Positions 26,206 through 35,179 of a stretch of DNA of 64,000 nucleotides are shown here, one piece after another. Each line of letters opens with the position of its first letter. Within the stretch, counting starts at the first letter, position 1. The notes below the pieces were generated by a model. The model was not told the DNA's origin, did no database searches, and saw only the letters and a program-made list of their open reading frames with translations. Source of the DNA: Cytophagaceae bacterium (GTDB lineage: Bacteria; Bacteroidota; Bacteroidia; Cytophagales; UBA9547); contig JAIYAU010000025.1 of NCBI GenBank assembly GCA_027488865.1, positions 254,359-318,358 on the forward strand, read 5' to 3'. Made by a program: the position numbers and the translations under genes.

Positions 26206-26859
26206 TTAGATTTTAAATGCTTTAAACTCAATTCTTCTGTTTTTGAGGCGGTTTTCTTCTGTGTCGTTTGGAACAATAGGTTGTGATTCGCCAAATCCTA
26301 TAGCGGATATCATGTTTTCGTCGACACCCATTTGAATCATTAATTCCTTGATTCGATTTACTCTTTTCATGGATAAATTCATGTTATAATCCTCAGCACC
26401 TCTATCATCAGTGTGTCCTTCAATTAATACCATGTAGCCTGACTTTGCATATTCTACTGCTTGCATAAATGACTCCATGTTGGCAACGGCTAATTCATCT
26501 TGATTATAATGAAAATTAATAGGAGGTAAAATAATGGGATCTAAATTGGCTAAATGATGCTCTTCTAAAATTTCTTTCTCGCTGGTTTTTACATTTGATT
26601 CTGTATGACTTACGGCAGCTTTTCTATTGTAACTTACTGGACTATAGTGCCCTCCAGAAGGATCTTTTAATTCATGTCTGGCAAATGCCCTATGTTGGTG
26701 ATGTGGATGATATTTCCCTTTTAATAACCCTCCGTAAGCACGCATAGAATAACAATGGTTAAGACCTTTGGTACCATGTAAGTGCGAAGCACTGTGTTGG
26801 GCTTGTGCTATATTAGAACACAATAGCAAAAAAAGTAACACATTTATAATGAGGGGCAT
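26206..26859 (-). CDS. OmpA-family cell-envelope protein
   Basis: A 217-residue exported protein with a signal peptide (LLFLLLCSNIAQAQ), a histidine- and lysine-rich non-conserved middle (about 22-95), and one OmpA C-terminal domain (about 110-215; IEGHTDDRGAEDYNMNLSMKR, GFGESQP and ENRLKNRRIEF) that binds peptidoglycan. No lipobox is visible. Probably a periplasmic peptidoglycan-associated protein. Monocistronic. Confidence 0.9.
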   Translation of the reverse strand: MPLIINVLLFLLLCSNIAQAQHSASHLHGTKGLNHCYSMRAYGGLLKGKYHPHHQHRAFARHELKDPSGGHYSPVSYNRKAAVSHTESNVKTSEKEILEEHHLANLDPIILPPINFHYNQDELAVANMESFMQAVEYAKSGYMVLIEGHTDDRGAEDYNMNLSMKRVNRIKELMIQMGVDENMISAIGFGESQPIVPNDTEENRLKNRRIEFKAFKI

Positions 26860-26959
26860 AAACCATACGATTATGAATATAGTTTATTTACGATTAAAAA
26901 ATAATATAGTTAATTAAAATCGACTAGCCCCTAAAAAAATGGCACTAGAATCTCAATTG

Positions 26960-28237
26960 TTAACTCTTGTTATAATCACTAAAATAATTTTTGCCATTAT
27001 TAAAAATTGCCAAAGCTTTGCCTTTGAGCTTTTTACCAATGAAAGGAGAATTTTTAGATTTAGATTTGATGATTTTTTCACCATATACCCATTCTAAATC
27101 AATAGAGAATAGGGTTAAATTAGCTCGATTGCCAACTTCAATAATGGGTTGATTAATTTTGAGTAATTGTCGAGGTTGATAACAAAATTTATCAAGCAAA
27201 TTATCTAATTCAAGTTTTTTACCCAAATAAGTATTTGCTACAGCAAATGCAGTTTCCAGACCCGTAATGCCAAACTCCGCTAAATCAAACTCTAATTTTT
27301 TACTTTCCACGTCCTGAGGACAATGATCTGAAACAATTACATCTATAGTGTTATCTATCAATGCCTTGACTAATGCATCATTATCTTCTTTGAGTCTAAA
27401 TGGCGGATTAATTTTTAAGTTGGTATCAAAATCAGCCATTACGGCGTCATCAAAAGCAATTTGATGGGCCGCAATATCACAACTCACTGCCAGTCCCTTC
27501 TTTTTAGCATTCCTTATAATGTCCACACTTTTGGCAGATGTTATTCTGCTAAAATGAATTTTACCTCCTGTATATTTAAGTAATTCCAAATCTCTAATGA
27601 TCATCATTTCTTCGGCAATTTTTGGAATACCTTTTAATCCTAATAAAGTACTGTGTTTACCTTCATTCATTTGTCCGTACTTAGTTAGATTGCTGTCTTC
27701 AGGATGATTGATTAAAAGTCCATCAAAAGTTTGTAAATATTGCAATGCTTTTGACAAAAGTCCTGTGTGCCATACTGCGTTTTCAGCATCTGTAAAGGCC
27801 ACTGCACCAGCCATATACATATCAATCATTTCTGTAAGCTCTTGTCCTTTTCCATCGACGGAAACATAACCCATTGGATACACATTCACTACCTGCTCAC
27901 GGGCCCTAGATTTCACATATTCAACTACATCTTTAGACTGTATACCAGGTTGTGTATTAGGCAAACAAACAATTTCGGTGAAGCCACCTTCTGCTGCGCA
28001 AGCTACGCCTGAATAAATATCTTCTTTAAACTCAAAACCTGGATCACGAAGGGAGCAACGCATGTCTAACCAACCTGGACTTAACATCAAGCCCATGCCA
28101 TAAACCGTCTTTTCTGCTGCTGGTTTTTCGTGTCCAATATATTCTATCAATCGATCATTAATTAAAATATTAACTTCCTTCTTATTCCAAGATGAATTTT
28201 TATCTGCAATTTCAACGGATTCAATTAATATTTTCAT
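26960..28237 (-). CDS. Dihydroorotase-like amidohydrolase lacking key metal ligands
   Basis: A 425-residue amidohydrolase of the dihydroorotase (PyrC type I) family with P-G-W-L-D-M, R-D-P-G-F-E, L-P-N-T-Q-P and S-D-H-C-P-Q-D. However the HxH metal motif of active DHOases (D-x-H-x-H) reads D58-M-R60-C-S62, and the histidine of the H-x-C-H-x-S motif is R231 (HFSRIT). These losses suggest no binuclear zinc site, as in non-catalytic PyrC' partners of aspartate transcarbamoylase. Such versions are widespread in Bacteroidota. It could still be a structural partner or have changed chemistry. Follows the BatA gene by 12 bp. Confidence 0.8.
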   Translation of the reverse strand: MKILIESVEIADKNSSWNKKEVNILINDRLIEYIGHEKPAAEKTVYGMGLMLSPGWLDMRCSLRDPGFEFKEDIYSGVACAAEGGFTEIVCLPNTQPGIQSKDVVEYVKSRAREQVVNVYPMGYVSVDGKGQELTEMIDMYMAGAVAFTDAENAVWHTGLLSKALQYLQTFDGLLINHPEDSNLTKYGQMNEGKHSTLLGLKGIPKIAEEMMIIRDLELLKYTGGKIHFSRITSAKSVDIIRNAKKKGLAVSCDIAAHQIAFDDAVMADFDTNLKINPPFRLKEDNDALVKALIDNTIDVIVSDHCPQDVESKKLEFDLAEFGITGLETAFAVANTYLGKKLELDNLLDKFCYQPRQLLKINQPIIEVGNRANLTLFSIDLEWVYGEKIIKSKSKNSPFIGKKLKGKALAIFNNGKNYFSDYNKS

Positions 28238-28249
28238 GTTATTTTATGA

Positions 28250-30280
28250 TTACAACCAACGAATAAGTACCACTTCAACGGCCAAAAACAATAAAGATAA
28301 GATAAGGCAATATTTCCAAAGCGCGATACCTTGCTCTTGTTCAGTCATTTGCATTATTACCTTATCTGATGATTTACCCTCAAACACCTTTACATTTTTT
28401 TGGTTTGAAAATATTTCCTTTAACTCGGTTGTAGAATAATATTGCAATTTTGACTCGGCTTTGTCATAATTTAATGCAAACGTCTCTACAGTATCATTCT
28501 TGTGTTTTAAATAATAATATCCTGCATCCAATTGTTCTTTTGGCAAATAAATCATAAGTGAATTACCTACAATTTTTTGTTCAGGAACATAATTTTTATT
28601 ACCATTTTCCAAAGTAAATAAATCAGTATATGTTTGATTATCAATAAATAAATTAACAATATTTTGATTTAGCGAAAATGCAAGCTGTTGCTGTGAGGAA
28701 ATGCTTTTAGTAGCTATTTTGTACATAATTGGCACAAAAAGTGCGTGCTTATATAATGTTGTGTATGAATCTTCGAGTTCAGTAGCTAATAAAAATATTC
28801 TACCAGTACCTTTTGTAACTTCAGTGAGTAATGGTACCTCATTTTTTAGCTCAAGAATTTTGGATCCCGGTAAATTAGTAATTAATGCCTTCGCCGTGGG
28901 CAAATCCAAATTATCCTTGATTGATTCAAAAATGTTACTAAAAAATGGATTTTTAATATCAGGTTTATCCATAGAAATGGCTGGTGATAAACCAGCATTT
29001 TCAACCATAGTAGGTTTAAAACCTAGGTGCTTTTGGTAAATTAATTTTGTGGTGGAGGTGGTAGCACTTGCAGAAGGAATTAATAACAAAGTGCCACCAT
29101 TACTTATATGTTTGTTCAAATAATCCCAGAGAAGGTTATTGATTTTATCAACACCTTCTATAACAATTAGTTGCGCAGTTTTCAACTTGCCGTAGTCTAT
29201 CGTGTTAAACCCAAAAGCATTCATTTTAAAAAAAGATTCATTGGCGAATACTTTTTCTATTGCCCGATTTGGATTATCTCCAATTGAAACAATATTAATA
29301 CTTGGAGTAGCATGTAGCACAAAATAATAGTTGTTATCAAAAGTAATTGGCTGGTCTTCAATGGCAAGCATACATAATTTGGTACTTACGCTACTGATAC
29401 TAAAATTTATTTTAGCCAAGGTGTATTGACCTGCTAAAATAGAGACCACTGCGCTGCTTACCGGTACATTGTCAATAAAAAATTTTATTTTAAAATCTTC
29501 AATAGGTTCATCTCCAGAATTGAATATTTTTATAACCAGTTCATTTGATTCACTTTGCATCAAAAATGGATTACTTAGCCAAACTGAATCAACAAAAACA
29601 TTATTTTGTTTGCTTGTGGCCAAGGGCATCAAGTTAAGTTGCTGGTTACTATCGAGTTTTAAAGTATTAATATCGTAAAAATTACTTTTTTGAAAATCCG
29701 AAATCCAGAATAGGTTTGCTTTTGCATTATTTGAGGTTCTGGTTAAATTATGTTTTTGTTTATCAAATATTTCGTTGGCACTTCTGGACTCGTTAGATAG
29801 TGTTAACTCCGTCAGTCTGTCTTTCAGCTTGTCCTTTGATATAACTAGCTGGTCTGAACTACTAAATGTATTATCAAGAAATTGAAATTTGGAATTAAAA
29901 TTTGCCTTGGTTGCGATTCCCTCCGCTACTTTTACACTTGTTTGCAACAAATCACCCTCTGCTGTCTCCCCTTGCATACTCAAAGAATTATCAACATAAA
30001 CTGATGAAACTACCTCACTAGGATAGACTTTGGAATTGTTGGTATTGATAATAGGTTGAGCAAAAGTGAGTACCAAAAATAACAAAAAAAGCATCCTAGC
30101 TATCAAAACTAACAAATGCTTAATTTTTAATCCTTTATTTACCTGTAATACAACTTGTTTTAAAAATTTTACATTGGTAAAATAAATTGTTTTGGAATTT
30201 CTAAAGTCAAATAAATGAATGGCTAGAGGAATAGCCAGAGCGGAAAGTGCAAATAAGAACCAAGGATATAAGAAACTCAT
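28250..30280 (-). CDS. BatA-like membrane protein (aerotolerance-type, degenerate vWA domain)
   Basis: A 676-residue protein. The ATG at 30280 is preferred to an upstream TTG because MSFLYPWFLFALSALAIPLAIHL is the canonical BatA-domain N-terminus (double transmembrane N-terminal domain). A second helix lies near 55-75 (KIKHLLVLIARMLFLLFLVL). A vWA-like segment follows (YVDNSLSMQGE, a shortened MIDAS-like DxSxS), then large extracytoplasmic beta-rich regions and a C-terminal helix (ALWKYCLILSLLFLAVEVVLI). BatA proteins are membrane scaffolds in Bacteroidota whose role is not well understood. Pairing with a dihydroorotase-like gene recurs in the phylum. Confidence 0.85.
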   Translation of the reverse strand: MSFLYPWFLFALSALAIPLAIHLFDFRNSKTIYFTNVKFLKQVVLQVNKGLKIKHLLVLIARMLFLLFLVLTFAQPIINTNNSKVYPSEVVSSVYVDNSLSMQGETAEGDLLQTSVKVAEGIATKANFNSKFQFLDNTFSSSDQLVISKDKLKDRLTELTLSNESRSANEIFDKQKHNLTRTSNNAKANLFWISDFQKSNFYDINTLKLDSNQQLNLMPLATSKQNNVFVDSVWLSNPFLMQSESNELVIKIFNSGDEPIEDFKIKFFIDNVPVSSAVVSILAGQYTLAKINFSISSVSTKLCMLAIEDQPITFDNNYYFVLHATPSINIVSIGDNPNRAIEKVFANESFFKMNAFGFNTIDYGKLKTAQLIVIEGVDKINNLLWDYLNKHISNGGTLLLIPSASATTSTTKLIYQKHLGFKPTMVENAGLSPAISMDKPDIKNPFFSNIFESIKDNLDLPTAKALITNLPGSKILELKNEVPLLTEVTKGTGRIFLLATELEDSYTTLYKHALFVPIMYKIATKSISSQQQLAFSLNQNIVNLFIDNQTYTDLFTLENGNKNYVPEQKIVGNSLMIYLPKEQLDAGYYYLKHKNDTVETFALNYDKAESKLQYYSTTELKEIFSNQKNVKVFEGKSSDKVIMQMTEQEQGIALWKYCLILSLLFLAVEVVLIRWL

Positions 30281-30362
30281 CAAAGGCCAAAAATAAAAAA
30301 AAGAACTCAACTTTCTTTAATTAATAAATTTTAATTTTTACCATTTTGTCACAAAAATAAAT

Positions 30363-30375
30363 TGTGTTAAACACA
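30363..30375. promoter_or_regulatory. 13-nt perfect palindrome upstream of divergent genes
   Basis: TGTGTTAAACACA (odd centre) lies in the intergenic space between the BatA gene (minus) and the 478-residue unknown (plus). It resembles a regulator half-site pair of the TGTG-N5-CACA kind, as bound by CRP/FNR-like proteins, but no regulator is tied to it. Confidence 0.4.
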
Positions 30376-30499
30376 TGTCACCATTATAATAACATCAAGA
30401 TGAACAGATATTAACAAATGGTTAAATTACCTAGTTGTAAAATTTGAAATTAAAATATTTTATTATATTCGAAAGATTTTTAAATTAACTAATATTTTT

Positions 30500-31936
30500 A
30501 TGGATTATTTGGTTTCAGCTATCCAAAAACTATCTCTCAAAGAAAGGGCGTTCTTGTTGAAGACTATTAAATCTCAACCAATGAAGATAAAACTTTATCA
30601 AAGCATCCTTGAAAATCCCTCTATCAATAATGCTGAGCTTAATGAAAAATTACTTTATAAAGATAAGTTTATTAATTTATATACCTTAAAAAACAGGCTG
30701 CTGGATGACATAATAGAATGCAAGTTGACTATTGAAAAAAATAGTGTAATCACAACTAGAGAAAGGATTCAAAATCTTCGAATGTTGGTATATCTTAAAG
30801 ATAATACGGTTTTAATAAGAGAATTGAATAAACTCCAAAAATCTTGTATGGCTTATGAGCTATTTCCCGAACTGAGCGAAATTTATTTTTGTTTTTTCCT
30901 CACATATAGGCATGATAGAAAAAAAGCAGATTATTATGACCTGTTATTACAAAAAAGCGATATAAACAAAAAAGCTTTTGCTGAACTTGAGAAAATTTTT
31001 TATACCTACATGCTTGATTCTCAAGATCTATTCTATTTTTCAAATTACAAGGCTTATAAACAAGGTAAAGAATGGCAAGTTTCAATTGACCAGCTTCACG
31101 AATTATTGGACTGCAAAACCTCTGATTTTATTAAGTTAAGTAGTGAAATAACCCTTCATCTTAATTTCATGAATGATACCCTTGACGATGAGGTGTTGTT
31201 GACAAAATTGAATCAATTGTGGGAAATTTACCAAAATCCATTTATGACCTATAAGTATCCAAATTGTACTTTGGCCATACAGTGTTTATATGCTAAGTTC
31301 TATTTTTTGGCTGGTGACAAAACAAATCTTGAAAAGTCCCTTAAAACAGTAATGGACAATTTATATAGAGTAAAAGATAACGTGATGTTTGAAGATTGTT
31401 ATTTTTTTACAATTTACCTTTCAGGAATTGGCTATCTCAACGAAAAAAGAACATCCCGTTTTGTTATTTTGGTGGAAGACATGTTAGGGTCTCAAACAGC
31501 AATCGAAGAGAAGGATGATAAAATGAAGTGTTATTACTACTATTTGTGGTGTTTAAAAGAATATTATTCTGAAAACTTAACTACTAAATTACTATATAAT
31601 TCGCGCAATTACTATAACAGCCTTGACGAGCGATCCTTTTGGGTTATTTGTGAAAATGTACTGTTATGTATCATCATACACCTTCACAATCTGGACTTTG
31701 ACCTTATTGATTCAGAGATCAACTATCTCAAACGACAACTAAAAAAATTCGAAATGGGAGAAGATTTCGGGGATATGTTTAAGGCACTTTTTAAAGGACT
31801 ACGCGAGTACGAAAAAAGTAAAAATGACGTATTTTTACGAAAAATATTTACTGAATTTAAATCAAGTCACGATTTGTTGAGGTTGCTGGATATTGACTTC
31901 GTATTTAACCTAAAACTCAGAAGCTCTTTAAACTAA
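30500..31936 (+). CDS. Large alpha-helical protein of unknown function
   Basis: A 478-residue protein, all predicted helices, no signal peptide, not recognised. It starts M-D-Y-L-V-S-A-I-Q-K-L-S-L-K-E-R-A-F-L-L-K and continues with repeated amphipathic helices (LKNRLLDDIIE, HELLDCKTSDFIKLSSEITLHL, YAKFYFLAGDKTNLEKSLKTVMDN) reminiscent of TPR-like or solenoid folds. Single gene, followed by an intrinsic terminator at its stop codon. Charge and helix periodicity suggest a cytoplasmic scaffold or regulatory protein. Function not inferred. Confidence 0.6.
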   Translation: MDYLVSAIQKLSLKERAFLLKTIKSQPMKIKLYQSILENPSINNAELNEKLLYKDKFINLYTLKNRLLDDIIECKLTIEKNSVITTRERIQNLRMLVYLKDNTVLIRELNKLQKSCMAYELFPELSEIYFCFFLTYRHDRKKADYYDLLLQKSDINKKAFAELEKIFYTYMLDSQDLFYFSNYKAYKQGKEWQVSIDQLHELLDCKTSDFIKLSSEITLHLNFMNDTLDDEVLLTKLNQLWEIYQNPFMTYKYPNCTLAIQCLYAKFYFLAGDKTNLEKSLKTVMDNLYRVKDNVMFEDCYFFTIYLSGIGYLNEKRTSRFVILVEDMLGSQTAIEEKDDKMKCYYYYLWCLKEYYSENLTTKLLYNSRNYYNSLDERSFWVICENVLLCIIIHLHNLDFDLIDSEINYLKRQLKKFEMGEDFGDMFKALFKGLREYEKSKNDVFLRKIFTEFKSSHDLLRLLDIDFVFNLKLRSSLN

Positions 31937-31964
31937 AAAATCCGAAATTAAAATTCGGATTTTT
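31936..31964 (+). terminator. Intrinsic terminator after the 478-residue gene
   Basis: AAAAATCCGAA (31936-31946) pairs with TTCGGATTTTT (31954-31964), an 11-bp stem with a 7-nt loop, ending in a T-run. The left arm starts at the last base of the stop codon. Confidence 0.85.
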
Positions 31965-32324
31965 AGATAGAATAAGTTTTAAATGTCCATGTTTAGGTTT
32001 TTACTTAAACAACCAAACTTGATAGTTCAAAATTGTGGCTTTAAGTTGACAGTAAAAATTAAACATTTAAAACGTACTTACAATAAGTCTATATTATGAA
32101 TATGTTATCTCAATGTTACTAACTTTTGGAAATTACATTTCAAATTGGTCGTGTTAGAAATAAAATGCCATAATAATTAATAAATTGTCTATATTGTAGT
32201 TTTAAAAATCCCTCTGAGACATATCCTTTGTTACTTTTGCGATATCATTTTTAATTATTTCAATATTTGTTTAGTTTTCTTTAAGAAATATTAAACAAAA
32301 TAAATAGATTATAGTTCATAAAGT
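31965..32324. other. Intergenic region upstream of the carotenoid operon
   Basis: About 360 bp between the terminator and crtI with no open reading frame worth calling. It contains a TACTTTTG (32232-32239), a match to the -7 consensus TAnnTTTG, roughly 85 bp before the crtI ATG, but no convincing TTTG/TTG about 20 nt upstream. The long leader could carry further regulation of carotenoid synthesis. Confidence 0.4.
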
Positions 32325-33815
32325 ATGTCTTTAAACAATTCTAAAAACATTTTTGTCATCGGGGCGGGATTTTCTGGATTAGCCGCTTCGGCATGTTTAG
32401 CAAAACAAGGCCACAGGGTTACCGTATTAGAAAAGAACGAAATGGCAGGCGGCCGTGCGAAACTTTTTAAATCAGATGGTTTTGTTTTTGACATGGGTCC
32501 AAGTTGGTATTGGATGCCGGATGTCTTTGAAAAATATTTTCAATTATTTGGAAAATCCACTTCAGACTTTTATAATCTGAAGCGTTTAAACCCTTCTTAT
32601 AGGGTATTTTTTGGAGAAGATGATTTTATGGATATACCTGCTTCAGAGGAGGGTCTGTATGATTTGTTTGAGTCTCATGAAAAGGGCAGTAGCAAATATT
32701 TAAAGAAATTTCTCGATGAAGCCAAATTTAAATACGAAGTTGGTGTAAATGACTTAGTATATCGCCCGGGCAGGTCTATAACTGAATTTTTAGACTGGAG
32801 ACTACTGTTAGGAGTTTTAAAACTTGACGTTTTTAATTCTTTTCATCAATATATTCGCAAATATTTTAAAAACCCCAAACTATTACAGCTTTTAGAATTT
32901 CCTGTACTATTTTTAGGAGCAAAACCTCAAGATACTCCAGCTTTGTATAGTTTAATGAACTATGCTGATATGTCTCTTGGTACTTGGTATCCAATGGGAG
33001 GCATGCACAAGATCGTAGAAGGGATGCAAAAACTAGCTGAAAATGAAGGTGTTATTTTTTTGTTTAATCATAATGTTACAGGTATTGAAGTTGAAAATAA
33101 TTTAGCCAAACGCATAACAACAAACCAAGGTACTTTTAACTCGGATATCATTGTAGGTTCAGCAGACTACAACCATGTTGAACAAGCTCTTTTACCTGCC
33201 AGTTCAAGAGTTTATTCTGATGATTATTGGCAAAAAAGGGTAATGGCTCCTTCCTCTTTGATCTTTTATTTGGGCATCTCTAAGAAATTAAAAAATCTTC
33301 TTCATCATAACTTATTTTTCGATCAAGATTTTGGAAAACACGCTATTGAGATTTATGACCATCCTCAGTGGCCAACCAATCCTTTGTTCTATGTTTCCTG
33401 CCCGTCATTGACTGACAATTCTGTAGCACCTGAAGGTCATGAAAATTTATTTATATTGATTCCTGTAGCCCCTGGGCTGGCCGACACAGATGAGATAAAA
33501 GAGAAATATTACCACCTAGTTATGGATCGTTTAGAAAAGCTTACAAAACAAAGTATTAAAGACGCTGTAATCTATAAACGTGCTTACGCTCACAAAGATT
33601 TTATTGCTGATTACAATGCTTTTAAAGGTAATGCTTATGGCCTAGCAAACACCTTAATGCAAACAGCGATATTAAAACCTTCATTAAAAAGCAAAAAATT
33701 GAACAACTTTTATTACACCGGCCAGCTAACTGTGCCTGGCCCGGGTGTGCCACCATCCATTATTTCAGGGCAAGTAGTGGCTAAAGAAATTAGTAAAGAC
33801 TTAAAATTTTTATAA
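32325..33815 (+). CDS. crtI: Phytoene desaturase
   Basis: A 496-residue FAD-dependent desaturase with the N-terminal dinucleotide-binding G-A-G-F-S-G-L-A-A-S and the R-A-K-L-F motif after A-G-G, plus the C-terminal bacterial-type desaturase signature around Y-T-G-Q-L-T-V-P-G-P-G-V-P-P-S-I-I-S-G. It introduces double bonds into phytoene to give lycopene or neurosporene. First gene of a crtI-crtB-(unknown)-idi operon; crtB starts 4 bp after its stop. No crtY or crtZ lies in the window, so the end product cannot be told. Confidence 0.95.
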   Translation: MSLNNSKNIFVIGAGFSGLAASACLAKQGHRVTVLEKNEMAGGRAKLFKSDGFVFDMGPSWYWMPDVFEKYFQLFGKSTSDFYNLKRLNPSYRVFFGEDDFMDIPASEEGLYDLFESHEKGSSKYLKKFLDEAKFKYEVGVNDLVYRPGRSITEFLDWRLLLGVLKLDVFNSFHQYIRKYFKNPKLLQLLEFPVLFLGAKPQDTPALYSLMNYADMSLGTWYPMGGMHKIVEGMQKLAENEGVIFLFNHNVTGIEVENNLAKRITTNQGTFNSDIIVGSADYNHVEQALLPASSRVYSDDYWQKRVMAPSSLIFYLGISKKLKNLLHHNLFFDQDFGKHAIEIYDHPQWPTNPLFYVSCPSLTDNSVAPEGHENLFILIPVAPGLADTDEIKEKYYHLVMDRLEKLTKQSIKDAVIYKRAYAHKDFIADYNAFKGNAYGLANTLMQTAILKPSLKSKKLNNFYYTGQLTVPGPGVPPSIISGQVVAKEISKDLKFL

Positions 33816-33819
33816 TCGA

Positions 33820-34662
33820 ATGACTAAGAAGGATCTATTTGACAAAGTTTCTCTTAAGGCTAGTAAAATAACTACCACCAACTACAGTACGTCTTTTTCG
33901 CTTGGAATTAAACTTTTGGACAAAAAATTTCATAACCCAATCTATTCCATATATGGTTTTGTGCGATTTGCAGATGAAATCGTTGATACTTTTCATGAAT
34001 TTGACAAACAACGGTTGTTACAAAAATTTAAAAATGATACCTACGAAGCACTAGAAGATAAAATAAGTCTCAATCCTATATTAAATAGCCTTCAAAATGT
34101 GGTTAATAAATATGATATTGATAGAGAACTCATCGATACATTTCTACATAGTATGGAGATGGATTTAAACAGACAAACCTATGACTTCGAGGATTTTAAG
34201 AAATATATTCTTGGTTCAGCAGAGGTAGTTGGCCTAATGTGTTTGCGAATATTTGTGGAAGGTGACAACCAGAAATATGAATATTTAAAACCTTATGCCA
34301 TGTCATTAGGATCGGCATTTCAAAAAATTAATTTTTTAAGAGATTTAAAAGCTGATTATGAACTTTTAGGAAGGGCTTACTTCCCTCATTTGGATGTATC
34401 TAGTTTTGATGAACCCACAAAAAAAGAAATTGAAAAAGATATAGAAAAAGATTTTAAACACGCTTATGAAGGTATTGTGAAACTCAATAAATCATCAAAA
34501 TTTGGTGTTTATGTCGCCTATGTATATTACCATTCATTATTTAATAAAATAAAAAGCCTTCCTTCCAGTAAAATCTTGGAAGAAAGAATCAGAATTCCAA
34601 ATCAACAAAAGTACGCGCTATTGGTGGGGTCTTATTTAAGGCATAGTCTTAACCTTTTATAG
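33820..34662 (+). CDS. crtB: Phytoene synthase
   Basis: A 280-residue trans-isoprenyl diphosphate synthase of the squalene/phytoene synthase type. The substrate-binding aspartates are in F-A-D-E-I-V-D (first D-x-x-x-D) and R-D-L-K-A-D-Y (second), flanked by the F-Q-K-I-N-F-L-R-D motif of the family. It condenses two geranylgeranyl diphosphates head-to-head to phytoene. It lies 4 bp after crtI and 8 bp before the next gene. Confidence 0.95.
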   Translation: MTKKDLFDKVSLKASKITTTNYSTSFSLGIKLLDKKFHNPIYSIYGFVRFADEIVDTFHEFDKQRLLQKFKNDTYEALEDKISLNPILNSLQNVVNKYDIDRELIDTFLHSMEMDLNRQTYDFEDFKKYILGSAEVVGLMCLRIFVEGDNQKYEYLKPYAMSLGSAFQKINFLRDLKADYELLGRAYFPHLDVSSFDEPTKKEIEKDIEKDFKHAYEGIVKLNKSSKFGVYVAYVYYHSLFNKIKSLPSSKILEERIRIPNQQKYALLVGSYLRHSLNLL

Positions 34663-34670
34663 GAAGATAA

Positions 34671-35168
34671 ATGAAATACGTTCTTTTACTAATTAGTATC
34701 ATGTATGTAGAAGTGTCAGCACAAAACTTAAGCATTTCTGAAGTAAGGCTTCTTTATCTCCAATCTGTTCAAAGTGAGGATCAGGCCAAAAATTTCCACA
34801 AAATACTCGGTAAACAAGATTTAAATAAAGACATGAGAATGCTTGGCTATAGTGGCGTTTCTACTTGTCTTCTAGCTAAATATGCATTTTTACCTACTAC
34901 TAAACTAACATTTTTTAAAGACGGGAAAAACTTAATTGAAAAATCAATTGTGGCAGCTCCAAATGAAGTCGAATTGCGCTTTTTGCGGCTCTCCATTCAA
35001 ATAAATGCACCAGCAATTTTGGGATACAAGGAGCATATTGAGCAAGATAAACAATTTGTGATTAAAAAATTTAATGAAAAAGGAGCCTTAGACCAAGATC
35101 TAAAAAAAATCATTTATGATTTTATGATTAATAACAAGTTATGTGCTTCGGGGGAGCTTATAAAATAG
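34671..35168 (+). CDS. Exported protein of unknown function inside the carotenoid operon
   Basis: A 165-residue protein with a short signal peptide (YVLLLISIMYVEVSAQ) and a mostly helical mature part, starting at an ATG with an AGGAAG ribosome-binding site. It contains MRMLGYSGVSTCLLAKYAFLP and the E-V-E-L-R-F-L-R-L-S-I-Q helix that I have no named family for; Bacteroidota carotenoid clusters often carry a homologous small exported gene at this place. Positioned between crtB and idi with gaps of 8 and 11 bp, so co-transcribed. Possible envelope role linked to pigment. Confidence 0.75.
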   Translation: MKYVLLLISIMYVEVSAQNLSISEVRLLYLQSVQSEDQAKNFHKILGKQDLNKDMRMLGYSGVSTCLLAKYAFLPTTKLTFFKDGKNLIEKSIVAAPNEVELRFLRLSIQINAPAILGYKEHIEQDKQFVIKKFNEKGALDQDLKKIIYDFMINNKLCASGELIK

Positions 35169-35179
35169 AATTTTAATTC

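Noticed and set aside
30281-30310. Ten-residue N-terminal extension of the BatA protein
   Set aside because: It would start at TTG; the ATG at 30280 gives the canonical BatA start.
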